Assembly: GCF_050574275.1 (NCBI RefSeq)
Contig: NZ_CP192260.1
Span: forward strand, 62,001 to 126,000
Direction: 5' to 3'
Source: Virgibacillus_F flavescens
GTDB taxonomy: Bacteria; Bacillota; Bacilli; Bacillales; Amphibacillaceae
Length of the DNA stretch: 64,000 nt
Position 1 is the first letter of the stretch. The number at the start of each line of letters is the position of its first letter. Below the pieces are notes generated by a model. The model was not told the DNA's origin and searched no databases. It saw nothing but the letters and a program-made list of their open reading frames with translations. Both the position numbers and the translations under genes were made by a program. This document shows, one piece after another, positions 43,977 through 52,082 of the stretch.

Positions 43977-44738
43977 CTACAGAGCATCAATGCGTACTTG
44001 TTGTGTTTGAAGTACTCTTACAGTAAAGTTCAAGTTCATTTTCTCAACAATATGATGGAAATAACCTTCATCTTCTGGACCATCTCCAAAAGATTGTCGG
44101 TCTGTTGCTTCATCCCATTCAAGAATACTGCTTGATACAAGTTCACAAAACGGCAGGTCATTGTATGCTTGTGTACTTTGTTGATGGAATTGCGAAATAT
44201 CACTTGATTGGTACTGATCCTTTTCTGGGAAACCAGATCCTAGTTCTTGTGCACGATAGAAATCAAATTCATTTCTAGTAGTTCGTACAGGTAATAGAGC
44301 TGGTGAATCAAGCGTAACGGTTGTCATACACTCAAAAGGTACTCTTGCTGTTAATGATCTAATTTCTGATGAAACACATGATCCAGACGCATTGTCACAA
44401 GGGGATGGGGATGCATATTGGATATTTTTACGAACAAACCCTTTTATATATAACGGGAATGGTCCATCATCAAAAGTCGAAGCAGCTGCAGCAGAAGGCG
44501 TCAAAAGACGACATTGAACAATCTCTACTCTTTTTTTGATATCCTTAATTTCTAAAACTGGATGCGGAAAAGTAATATTAGCAACTAAACTACTATTTAT
44601 TATAAAGTCTCCTAAGTTTACAGGGACTCTAATAAGTCGCTCTCCTAACGGAGTAACTGGAGTATCAGTTGGCGTATTCGTACAACTATCAACAGAAGCT
44701 GATTGGTTAAGGTTTACACATTTTTCTTTATTATTCAC
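43977..44738 (-). CDS. CsxC/SPOCS-like predicted exosporium protein
   Basis: 253 residues from a GTG at 44738 (AAAGGAGG seven bases upstream). It has the same domain as 42297-43112: IRVPVNLGDFIINSSLVANITFPHPVLEIKDIKKRVEIVQCRLL, YIKGFVRKNIQYASPSP, VPFECMTTV, NDLPFCELVSSSILEWDEA, MNLNFTVRVLQTQQVRI (landmarks). About half identical by eye. Possible C-terminal end of the tandem duplication. CATAGAATA lies upstream at 44770-44778 without a well-spaced AC. Divergent from the actin-like gene. Confidence 0.8.
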   Translation of the reverse strand: MNNKEKCVNLNQSASVDSCTNTPTDTPVTPLGERLIRVPVNLGDFIINSSLVANITFPHPVLEIKDIKKRVEIVQCRLLTPSAAAASTFDDGPFPLYIKGFVRKNIQYASPSPCDNASGSCVSSEIRSLTARVPFECMTTVTLDSPALLPVRTTRNEFDFYRAQELGSGFPEKDQYQSSDISQFHQQSTQAYNDLPFCELVSSSILEWDEATDRQSFGDGPEDEGYFHHIVEKMNLNFTVRVLQTQQVRIDAL

Positions 44739-44880
44739 TTTATTTCCTCCTTTATAATTAACCTCACCTTATTCTATGCAGCAAAGTCTATTAAGCATGG
44801 GGTCTTGTATCAGTTTGAATGCGGATTTTGATACATGCTATTAAATTTATGGTAGGCAATAATAAAAATTGGGTACTAGC

Positions 44881-44907
44881 ACAGAAAATTCGCTTCTGCA
44901 TAGAATT
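44881..44907 (+). promoter_or_regulatory. Sigma-K-like promoter of the actin-like operon
   Basis: AC (44881-44882), 16 bases, CATAGAATT (44899-44907), one mismatch to CATANNNTA. The divergent coat gene carries CATAGAATA within a shared CTGCATAGAAT word at about 44770-44781, so the two divergent transcripts may use the same sporulation sigma factor. Confidence 0.5.
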
Positions 44908-44925
44908 TAAGAGAAGGAGGAGAAT

Positions 44926-46119
44926 ATGATGAAAGCTAATAATATTCTTGCCATTGATATAGGAAATAGCTGGTATAAAGGACTTACTTCAGAAAATGGT
45001 GAAATTGCTGAGTACCAAATGCCCAATGAAATTGCACTGTTTAATGAAGAACTTTATGAAAAGCCTTATGATGATGGGGATGTTGAACTTTGGGAAAACC
45101 TGATTGTTGAAATCAAAAGTCCCGCAGTCATTGATAAGCGAGAGATTTTTTATGTGGGTAAGGCAGCTGCAAAACAGAGAAATGTAAGCTTCACTTCTTT
45201 TAATAACCAGAAAGTGGATGAATCACGTACTTACATTTTACTTTTTGCGATAGCAGCCTATCATGCACTAGTGACCAATCCCTATGAAACAGAAATAAAC
45301 TATGAGATTGACCAATTGGCTGTATCACTTCCAACCACACAATATAAGGATAAAAAAGATACATTTAAAAGTAATTTAATGGGTGCACACACGATAATTT
45401 TTCACAAAGTTCCTGAAGTGAAAGAACCAAAAGAAGTGGTCGTTAAGCTAAATATTAACGATGTAATTATTGGAGCCGAGGGAGCTTGTGCATATTTAAG
45501 TTTGACACGTGATCAGGATACATTATTAATTACGAATGAGTCACTAGTCGAGGATTCGCTTAAAGGGATTGTTATTGGAGACTTAGGTGGAGATTCGGTG
45601 GATTTTGTAGGAATTAAGAATAATAAACCGGTTGCATCTGTTGAAGGTGAGTCGTTTGGAATCAATCAATTCCTAGATATTATTATTCAAAAAGTAAGTA
45701 AGAATGAGTTGTATCAGTTTAATTCGAGATCCGAACTGGAAGAAAAGCTAGTCGCAGGACAATCAGAGTGGTACGTGGAACCTTTTGCAGGTGTAAAAAA
45801 AGATATAAGTAAATATATCATACCGCAATTAAGGTCAATGGCAATCAAGTATTTGGAGCATTTTGACCGGGTACGCAGCAGCTCAAGCGAAATAAAAGGT
45901 GCTGCGCGCTATATAGCGGTTGGAGGAGCAGCGGACATCGCGCAAAGTCAAATTCAAGAAGCGGCAATCAAATGGCAAGAAAGAGGACGTCCAATTGATT
46001 TATATTTTCCTGAAAATATGGCAAAACTCAACGTTTTAGGACTGATGATTTTAGCAAAGATGAATCAATTCAAGAAAGATCAAGATAATGTCGAAGAATT
46101 AATTCTAAAAAAAGGCTAA
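44926..46119 (+). CDS. ParM/Alp-type actin-like ATPase
   Basis: 397 residues with an actin/ASKHA fold. Phosphate-1 loop ILAIDIGNSWYKG (DxGN), ADKDPY-region FYVGKAAAKQ, phosphate-2 loop VIGDLGGDSVDFVGI, and adenosine motif AVGGAADIA followed by the C-terminal helix. It resembles plasmid-segregation ParM/StbA/Alp7A filament proteins, which polymerise with ATP and move DNA, but it sits here among coat genes with no replication or partition genes. AGGAGG precedes the first of two ATGs (44926/44929). It is followed after three bases by a small partner gene. Confidence 0.88.
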   Translation: MMKANNILAIDIGNSWYKGLTSENGEIAEYQMPNEIALFNEELYEKPYDDGDVELWENLIVEIKSPAVIDKREIFYVGKAAAKQRNVSFTSFNNQKVDESRTYILLFAIAAYHALVTNPYETEINYEIDQLAVSLPTTQYKDKKDTFKSNLMGAHTIIFHKVPEVKEPKEVVVKLNINDVIIGAEGACAYLSLTRDQDTLLITNESLVEDSLKGIVIGDLGGDSVDFVGIKNNKPVASVEGESFGINQFLDIIIQKVSKNELYQFNSRSELEEKLVAGQSEWYVEPFAGVKKDISKYIIPQLRSMAIKYLEHFDRVRSSSSEIKGAARYIAVGGAADIAQSQIQEAAIKWQERGRPIDLYFPENMAKLNVLGLMILAKMNQFKKDQDNVEELILKKG

Positions 46120-46131
46120 AGGGTGATGAAG

Positions 46132-46506
46132 ATGTCAAGGATATATACGGATTATCTTAATGAAACAATACTAACTATTCCTGACAAATTCATCGATGTC
46201 AAAACAGGAGAATCCTATGTTGTTTCACCAATAACCCAAGAACAAATTGCGTACCATTCCAAAAATAATACGCTTATACATCTTGTGTTTTCTGCACTTA
46301 ACAATTACCTTCAACCCCAAGTAGTCCAAAGTGCAGGATCGAAAGAACTAATGATTGAGTTATTAGAGATCAAAAAAATGATGCAGCGTGGCTATCTTAT
46401 ACAAAATGATTCCAAACTTGCTGTAACTTCTGATAGTAAAAAGTTAGTGGCAGACGAACTAGACATGAATGACATCGAGGAAATGCTTGAGGCATTTGGA
46501 GGATAG
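46132..46506 (+). CDS. Small partner of the actin-like ATPase
   Basis: 124 residues, start ATG 46132 with AAAGGGTGA upstream (in-frame earlier starts at 46123/46126). It appears helical and acidic at the C-terminus (ADELDMNDIEEMLEAFGG). The middle LIHLVFSALNNYLQPQVVQ and MIELLEIKKMMQRGYL are amphipathic helices. Position and size fit the adaptor/regulator (ParR/Alp7R-like) usually encoded after a ParM-type gene, but I see no ribbon-helix-helix motif. No specific family recognised. Confidence 0.75.
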   Translation: MSRIYTDYLNETILTIPDKFIDVKTGESYVVSPITQEQIAYHSKNNTLIHLVFSALNNYLQPQVVQSAGSKELMIELLEIKKMMQRGYLIQNDSKLAVTSDSKKLVADELDMNDIEEMLEAFGG

Positions 46507-46523
46507 AAAATAGTAGTATGTAT

Positions 46524-46560
46524 AAAAGGTGAACCGAAAAATATGGTTTACCTTTTAATC
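46524..46560 (+). terminator. Terminator of the actin-like operon
   Basis: AAAAGGTGAACC (46524-46535) pairs with GGTTTACCTTTT (46545-46556), nine-base loop, T-run within the stem end. Confidence 0.8.
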
Positions 46561-46585
46561 AATCATTTATTGGTCTTGTTATAAA

Positions 46586-47152
46586 TTACAACCGGACTGC
46601 TGGCAGACATGTTACAGCACAAAAACACGAAAGGTCTACATTGATACATATACCTGTTTTGATTAAATCATCAACACGTTTATGATCCAGTTGGCCGCAA
46701 GCGCCCCTCCCATGTTTTCCACATTCATTACTACCATCATTTGGACGGTTTAAATCAGATTTAAAGATTAGCAGTTCCAGAACGGCACAATTATTCTTTA
46801 ACTCTTTGATTTTGAAAATGAACGTATTAATACATTTAAATTTCTTTTCATTGTGACAGGAATACGTTAATACTCCTGTACCTTTGAACGGTTCACATCC
46901 GCAGTAAAGCATGAATGGAATGGTGTTTTTCGTCATTATTCTTCTTTCGCCAAGTAAATCTTCTATAGACTGCTTACATGAAGATCTGCAGTGACTATCA
47001 TTTTGGGCTTTTTTCTGCGCTTCTACTATTGCCTCTAGTACGTCCTTAACACAGTGTCTCTTGTGCTGATTACAACACCCTTTCCACTGTGATCTTTGAC
47101 CGTTTTCAGATTCATATTCCTCAAACAATTGATTTTGATAGGGCATATTCAT
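46586..47152 (-). CDS. cotZ: CotY/CotZ-family spore coat protein
   Basis: 188 residues, cysteine-rich. Landmarks of the CotY/CotZ/ExsY family: HCVKDVLEAIVEAQKKAQ, CRSSCKQSIEDLL, NTIPFMLYCGCEPFKGTGV, CINTFIFKIKELKNNCAVLELL, and the CGQLDHKRVDDLIKTGICINVDLSCFCAV end. These proteins form the insoluble, disulfide-linked coat crust or exosporium basal layer. Start ATG 47152 has AAAGGGAG eight bases upstream. CATAAGATA (47187-47195) precedes it. Confidence 0.93.
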   Translation of the reverse strand: MNMPYQNQLFEEYESENGQRSQWKGCCNQHKRHCVKDVLEAIVEAQKKAQNDSHCRSSCKQSIEDLLGERRIMTKNTIPFMLYCGCEPFKGTGVLTYSCHNEKKFKCINTFIFKIKELKNNCAVLELLIFKSDLNRPNDGSNECGKHGRGACGQLDHKRVDDLIKTGICINVDLSCFCAVTCLPAVRL

Positions 47153-47186
47153 ATTTTTCACTCCCTTTCTATTTCTCCCTTCCGAA

Positions 47187-47195
47187 TATCTTATG
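47187..47195 (-). promoter_or_regulatory. Sigma-K-like -10 box of the CotY/CotZ gene
   Basis: CATAAGATA read leftward fits CATANNNTA. The expected AC at -35 is replaced by GC at 16 bases, so only the -10 is supported. Confidence 0.4.
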
Positions 47196-47398
47196 TTGCG
47201 AAAAATATTTCGCTTGATATTCTAGCCTAAAGGGTTCAGTATGGACCGCCCTGTTCGACAATATGATGTAATATGTCCGCATAAGAAATAGTTTTATGAA
47301 TCATAGATAATAACGATTTTGGATAGAAGAGAGTTGAATATCGGCATTATTCATGTGAAAATATATCTATCTATCAGATGTATAAGGAGCTGTTTCAC

Positions 47399-48385
47399 AT
47401 GGTTTTATCAAAAGGAAAATCAAATTGCCTAACCGATGTTTCAGGAATAAAGGTAGGTCATATAACACTGTACGAAAAATTAAACGAAACCGACACGATT
47501 TGCACCGGTGTTACTGCTATTCTTCCGCATGAAGGTAATCTTTTCACGAAAAAAACACGTGCTGCAAGCTCTGTAATAAATGGTTTTGGTAAAACAAACG
47601 GTTTAATTCAGCTGGAAGAACTAGGTTTACTTGAGTCACCGATCATGCTGACAAATACTTTCAGCGTTGGCCCTGTGCTGCAAGGTACACTTGATTACAT
47701 GCTTAAAGAAAACAAGGAAATTGGTGACTCCACCAGTTCGATTAACCTCGTTGTCGGCGAATGCAATGATAGCTATTTAAATTCCATGCGAATTCCCGCC
47801 GTTAAACCTGAACACGCTGTTCAAGCTATTGACAAAGCAAGCACACAACCGGTGGAGCAAGGAGCCGTTGGTGCTGGAAAAGGAATGATGTGTTTTGGGC
47901 AAAAAGGAGGAATTGGAACCGCCTCGAGAATCGTGGAACTTGATCAACATACATATACAGTGGGATGTCTAGTACTTAGTAATTTCGGCAAGCCTTCAGA
48001 TGCTTTATTTGCTGATTTGAAAAAGGTAGAGACCGACTTGCCGGATGGATCTATTATGATGATTATTGCTACGGATGCACCGTTATATGATCGTCAGCTT
48101 AATAGACTAGCTAAACGATGCGCTGCCGGACTCGGCCGCACGGGAAGTAACATTGACAATGGCAGTGGTGATATTGCGATAGCATTTTCGACGGCTGATT
48201 CTTACGATCACTCTTCTGACAGTCACTTGGAATCACTTGCGTATATTCGCGACGATCACCCTGTCATGAACCTCCTGTTTCAAGCTGTAATAGAAACAAC
48301 GGAAGAATCCGTTATCAATTCATTAAAACATGCCGAGACTACTACTGGACGTTTAGGTAGAGTAGTTAAGAAAGCAAACCTGTAA
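47399..48385 (+). CDS. P1 (DmpA) family aminopeptidase/L-esterase
   Basis: 328 residues. N-terminal nucleophile-type hydrolase of the P1/S58 group: start LTDVSGIKVGHITL, AASSVINGFGKTNGL, TNTFSVG, VVGECNDSYLN, GAVGAGKGMMCFGQKGGIGTASR and the self-cleavage/catalytic Ser in GSGDIAIAFST. It cleaves small peptides or amides. The start ATG 47399 has AAGGAG nine bases upstream; an earlier in-frame start at 47378 has none. Between CotY/CotZ and a repeat-terminator region; probably monocistronic. Confidence 0.9.
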   Translation: MVLSKGKSNCLTDVSGIKVGHITLYEKLNETDTICTGVTAILPHEGNLFTKKTRAASSVINGFGKTNGLIQLEELGLLESPIMLTNTFSVGPVLQGTLDYMLKENKEIGDSTSSINLVVGECNDSYLNSMRIPAVKPEHAVQAIDKASTQPVEQGAVGAGKGMMCFGQKGGIGTASRIVELDQHTYTVGCLVLSNFGKPSDALFADLKKVETDLPDGSIMMIIATDAPLYDRQLNRLAKRCAAGLGRTGSNIDNGSGDIAIAFSTADSYDHSSDSHLESLAYIRDDHPVMNLLFQAVIETTEESVINSLKHAETTTGRLGRVVKKANL

Positions 48386-48423
48386 GCGAGACTTGGACAA
48401 ATGCGGCTCTTTTTACCTAGTAT

Positions 48424-48486
48424 TTATCGATGGTGGCGTTTGGCTTATAGATCTCGAGTCAAAATTTATCGATCTCAGCTTGATTT
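48424..48486 (+). repeat. Three degenerate 21-bp units (same family as 16285-16431)
   Basis: Units at 48424, 48445 and 48466, each TTAT(C/A)GATCTCG-like, spaced exactly 21 bp. They lie in the convergent gap after the P1 peptidase gene, next to a terminator. The wording TTATCGATGG.GCG.....TTGGC then TTATCGATCTC is shared with the 16.3-kb array. Confidence 0.75.
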
Positions 48487-48510
48487 CCAACACCAAGTCA
48501 AAAGTCAAAA

Positions 48511-48547
48511 AGACAACCCCCATCTTAATGGAGGTTGTCTCTTTTAA
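48511..48547. terminator. Bidirectional terminator between convergent genes
   Basis: AGACAACC (48511-48518) pairs with GGTTGTCT (48533-48540) with flanking CTCC/GGAG-like pairs, A-run before and CTTTT after. It would serve the P1 peptidase gene and the leftward membrane protein gene. Confidence 0.8.
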
Positions 48548-49755
48548 ATATTTAATGTCGATTTTATTTCCTCTAATTGCTGATGAAACTGGTTAATTTC
48601 GTATTCTGACAAGTCACTATCGCCATATCTGATTTTTTGGTATACATTTAAATAGCTGGTGCTCTGGATATTAATACGATTAAACCACTCTTCAATTGTT
48701 TCTGACTGTTTCCTGCCAAGTCCTTTTTTGGCTGTTAACCGTTCAAATTTAAATACCTTCAGCCTGATTTCGTTTGTCGGCTTCTTCATTGAACTGCCAA
48801 AAATACCAGCAGATTTATTCTTCTTTGTATTCTTTCCTTCAGATGAAACTGAAGTGATATGTTCCATTTTGGTATCTTTTCCTTGGTCTTGTAGTTTGCG
48901 ACGGGAAAGAAAGAAAATAATAACAAGTAACAATCCAATACCAATTCCAATTGTCCACCAATTAATAATGTCGGGTGGATTATATTCAGCTTTCATTTGT
49001 TCTTCCGTTACGAAAGGGTTTTCAATTTTTCTCATTTTTGGTTGAATGTTCTTTTCATCTGCAGTACCTTCAACAAAATTTTGAATTTTTTCTATATCAA
49101 GGCCAGTAAATCCAATTAAATCTAGCCCCCACCATATACCTCTGCCAACTGTTTTAGATACTGCCAACAATACATACGGAATTATAGATTGCACAGCCTG
49201 ATACGCAAAGAATATCAAAAAACTTCCAGACAAAATAATTCCAGAAAATCCTACTATAAGCGGAAACGATTTTTTAGCACCAATGGATCCTGCAACAACT
49301 GCATGACTCATCTGATATCCGCCTAACATCACGAGCATCATTAGAACTGCGACAACAATCTGATCTGCATGATAAAAAAATATTGCATCAATCATAAATC
49401 CAAAACACATGTAGACGATCAGCTGCATTTGATTTCGTAAATCAGGCTCACTTTCATGAATGATAAACCGCCAGATTATAAATCCAATTAATATAAGACT
49501 TGCTACCCACGAAAAGCCTAATGCTAACACCACTACAGGCGTCAGTATTAGTAAACTCAGTAAATAGATGCTGTAATTTTGAATCAATCGAATTCCAACT
49601 GACAGTATGAGGAGGGTAAGCAGCATCGTTGTAAGATAACCCCAAAGAGGAATTGGTCCACCATATAAAGCCATTACAGGTACAAATATAAAATAAAAGC
49701 ACAAACCTTCGCCGATAAGCTGATAGTATTTTATAATTGCTCTATTGGGCTTCAT
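48544..49755 (-). CDS. Multi-pass membrane protein of the MoxR/DUF58 operon
   Basis: 403 residues with eight or more hydrophobic helices in the first about 215 residues, then a soluble stretch with a single further helix near 275 (IGIGIGLLLVIIFFL), then a cytoplasmic Lys/Ser-rich end containing FNRIN...YLNVYQKIRYGDSDLSEYEINQF, which resembles the short DUF4129 tail. The layout matches YebA-type proteins but the transglutaminase core domain is absent. It overlaps the DUF58 gene by 14 bases. Confidence 0.8.
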   Translation of the reverse strand: MKPNRAIIKYYQLIGEGLCFYFIFVPVMALYGGPIPLWGYLTTMLLTLLILSVGIRLIQNYSIYLLSLLILTPVVVLALGFSWVASLILIGFIIWRFIIHESEPDLRNQMQLIVYMCFGFMIDAIFFYHADQIVVAVLMMLVMLGGYQMSHAVVAGSIGAKKSFPLIVGFSGIILSGSFLIFFAYQAVQSIIPYVLLAVSKTVGRGIWWGLDLIGFTGLDIEKIQNFVEGTADEKNIQPKMRKIENPFVTEEQMKAEYNPPDIINWWTIGIGIGLLLVIIFFLSRRKLQDQGKDTKMEHITSVSSEGKNTKKNKSAGIFGSSMKKPTNEIRLKVFKFERLTAKKGLGRKQSETIEEWFNRINIQSTSYLNVYQKIRYGDSDLSEYEINQFHQQLEEIKSTLNI

Positions 49756-50959
49756 CGTTTACGACCCTTTCATTCTTCACTTCTGATAATCGTGCACCTT
49801 CGGATGTATCTATCACTTGAAACACACGCTTTCCATTTTGGTTCCATTTGTTCGTATAGTGGAAACTTTCCTGATATATTTCGCCAACAATTACAACGAT
49901 ATTCGAATCGTCCATCATGTGATCGACACGGTGCAGTAAATTTGTTACTGACATAATAGAAGAATCGTTTTCAATTCTGCTTAATAATTCTAAAGCCTTC
50001 TTTAAATGCTCTGTACCACTTCCGCTTTCCAGGTAGAAAGGCTGTCTCCCTACGCCTGTTGCGTTCAGATATAAATCAATTGGATACCCCTTTTTCGTGA
50101 TTGTATGACAAATGTATGCAGCGTAAGATAAATAGTTTTCTAATTCAGAACTCATATATATATTTCCTAAGGGACTACTCTCCGTAATATTTACAACAAC
50201 TGTCCAGGAAATTTTACGATTACGTTCGTAAACCTTCGTTTGCATTACCTGATTCTTAGCAGAAGCTTTCCAATGTATACGGTGAAAAGGATCTGTAGGG
50301 ACGTAATCCCTTGTCCCAACAGGACTTAGTAAATCTTCGAACGGAGAAACCTGTGTCACCTGATTTCCAAAGCTATTGTAAGTGAAATCCTCCATACCCG
50401 CGACAGGAATAAGTTTTGGATAAATTAATAATTCCGTTTGGTACAAGACACTGTAATTTAACGTAACCTGCTCAAATTTCATTATGTGCGGAAAGGAAAA
50501 CTGGATGTTTTTCAAACGGACGACTCCCCGCTTTTTAGCTAAAAACGATATCGGGATTCGAGCTTCACTTTTTCCCATTAACAGCAGTGGGACATGATAA
50601 TGATTTAAGCTCCTCCTGGTTGAAATAACAAATCGCTTACTGTTCACTTTCTGGTCCGTGGTAAATTCGATATATCCATTAATGAAAGGTAAGATCGACT
50701 CATTTTTAAGTACCAAATCAAACTCAGATTCCTCCCCTTCAAACATACGAATGGAGCGTTTGTTGTTTTCAAGCGACAACTTTTTGCCTAACTGTTTATC
50801 ATATAGTCTATTAAGAAGCATAAATACACTTATAAACCCTGCAACAAGAAATATTGCTGGACGGTTTACTGCGATTGCAATAATAAAAATCACAATGATA
50901 AAAAACAGCAGCATGGCATATTCTCGCCCTGTTGAAAAGGTGTTTTTTTGCCAGTGCAT
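49742..50959 (-). CDS. yeaD: DUF58-domain protein (YeaD type)
   Basis: 405 residues with two N-terminal membrane helices, a beta-rich middle, and the DUF58 core GTRDYVPTDPFHRIHWKASAKNQVMQTKVYE followed by a von Willebrand A-like fold (SWTVVVNITES, DSNIVVIVGE). DUF58 proteins are encoded next to MoxR ATPases and are thought to be their partners. It begins two bases after the MoxR gene. Confidence 0.88.
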   Translation of the reverse strand: MHWQKNTFSTGREYAMLLFFIIVIFIIAIAVNRPAIFLVAGFISVFMLLNRLYDKQLGKKLSLENNKRSIRMFEGEESEFDLVLKNESILPFINGYIEFTTDQKVNSKRFVISTRRSLNHYHVPLLLMGKSEARIPISFLAKKRGVVRLKNIQFSFPHIMKFEQVTLNYSVLYQTELLIYPKLIPVAGMEDFTYNSFGNQVTQVSPFEDLLSPVGTRDYVPTDPFHRIHWKASAKNQVMQTKVYERNRKISWTVVVNITESSPLGNIYMSSELENYLSYAAYICHTITKKGYPIDLYLNATGVGRQPFYLESGSGTEHLKKALELLSRIENDSSIMSVTNLLHRVDHMMDDSNIVVIVGEIYQESFHYTNKWNQNGKRVFQVIDTSEGARLSEVKNERVVNDEAQ

Positions 50960-50961
50960 GA

Positions 50962-51909
50962 TCAGCGTGTTCCTAATTCGACTGGTACTTCAACAGTACG
51001 AACAACTTCACTAATTACTTCTGATTTTGTTTTTCTAATGGAACCTTCCATTGATAAAACGATTCGATGTTCAAATACATAACGTACTAATTCCTTAATA
51101 TCCTGTGGTGTCACATAATTTCTCTCACGTAAAAACGCCATAGCTTGTCCTGCTCGCATTAAGGCAAGAGCTGCTCGTGAACTGACTCCCAGCTCAATAT
51201 CCGCGTGATTCCGTGTTTCGCGAACCAATGCTAGTAAATAATCCTGAACTACTTCCGAAACTTCTACTTCTGTAACTTCTTTCTGCAGCTTTATAATCTC
51301 TTCAGTTGTTAATATGGATATTATCTCGTCCAGTGGATCTTTTGTGCGATTCACATTCAGAATTTCCTTTTCCTGCTCAAGCGTAGGATAATCCATCGTG
51401 ATTTTCATTAAGAAACGATCCAATTGTGCTTCAGGCAATGGAAATGTCCCGTGGTTGGATTCGATCGGATTTTGTGTGGCAATTACTAAAAATGGTGACG
51501 GAATCGAAACAGTGATACCATCAATCGTTGTTTGCTGTTCCTCCATTACTTCCAATAAACTGGACTGTGTCCGCGGTGTTGCACGGTTAATTTCATCAGC
51601 CAGCAGAATATTTGTCTTAATCGGTCCAACACGCATTTCAAACTCATTTGTTTTTGGATTTAGAAATTGAATTCCTGTAACGTCAGAAGGCAGCACATCT
51701 GGAGTAAACTGAACTCTGCTGAAGTCTCCATTTATTATTCTTGCAAAGCTTTTAGCCAATTTTGTTTTACCTGATCCCGGAACACTCTCAAGCATTACGT
51801 GACCTTTACCCAGTAGTGATACAAAAAGTAATTCAACCACATTTTCCTGCCCTACGATAACCTGACCAATTGCTTCTTTAGCTGTATGTATTTTTTCTAT
51901 TGTCGACAT
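50962..51909 (-). CDS. yeaC: MoxR-family AAA+ ATPase (YeaC type)
   Basis: 315 residues. Walker A ESVPGSGKTKLAKSF, pore-loop region RVQFTPDVLPSDVTG, Walker B ILLADEINRATPRTQSSLLEVMEE, sensor-1 ATQNPIESNHGTFPLPEAQLDRF, arginine finger region and C-terminal VSSRAALALMRAGQAMAF. Acts as a chaperone-like activator together with the DUF58 protein; the target is unknown. First gene of the three-gene operon; the same order as yeaC-yeaD-yebA in Bacillus subtilis. Confidence 0.93.
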   Translation of the reverse strand: MSTIEKIHTAKEAIGQVIVGQENVVELLFVSLLGKGHVMLESVPGSGKTKLAKSFARIINGDFSRVQFTPDVLPSDVTGIQFLNPKTNEFEMRVGPIKTNILLADEINRATPRTQSSLLEVMEEQQTTIDGITVSIPSPFLVIATQNPIESNHGTFPLPEAQLDRFLMKITMDYPTLEQEKEILNVNRTKDPLDEIISILTTEEIIKLQKEVTEVEVSEVVQDYLLALVRETRNHADIELGVSSRAALALMRAGQAMAFLRERNYVTPQDIKELVRYVFEHRIVLSMEGSIRKTKSEVISEVVRTVEVPVELGTR

Positions 51910-52027
51910 GTAGATCCCCCTAGAATTCTGTATAGACTTTTAAAATAGTATAATACTTTTCAGGTTTATTTTCTACTAATATTCAAATAATTTTATATTA
52001 TAGGAACACTTATCGTTACTGCAAAAA

Positions 52028-52064
52028 AAAGACCTCAAGAATACTTTCGCTTCAAGAGGTCTTC
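52028..52064 (-). terminator. Terminator after ypvA
   Basis: Leftward: AAGACCTC and GAGGTCTT arms (with CTTGAAG/CTT extension) followed by a run of eight T, 20-50 bases after the ypvA stop. Confidence 0.8.
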
Positions 52065-52082
52065 TATATCTTATTTATTTTT

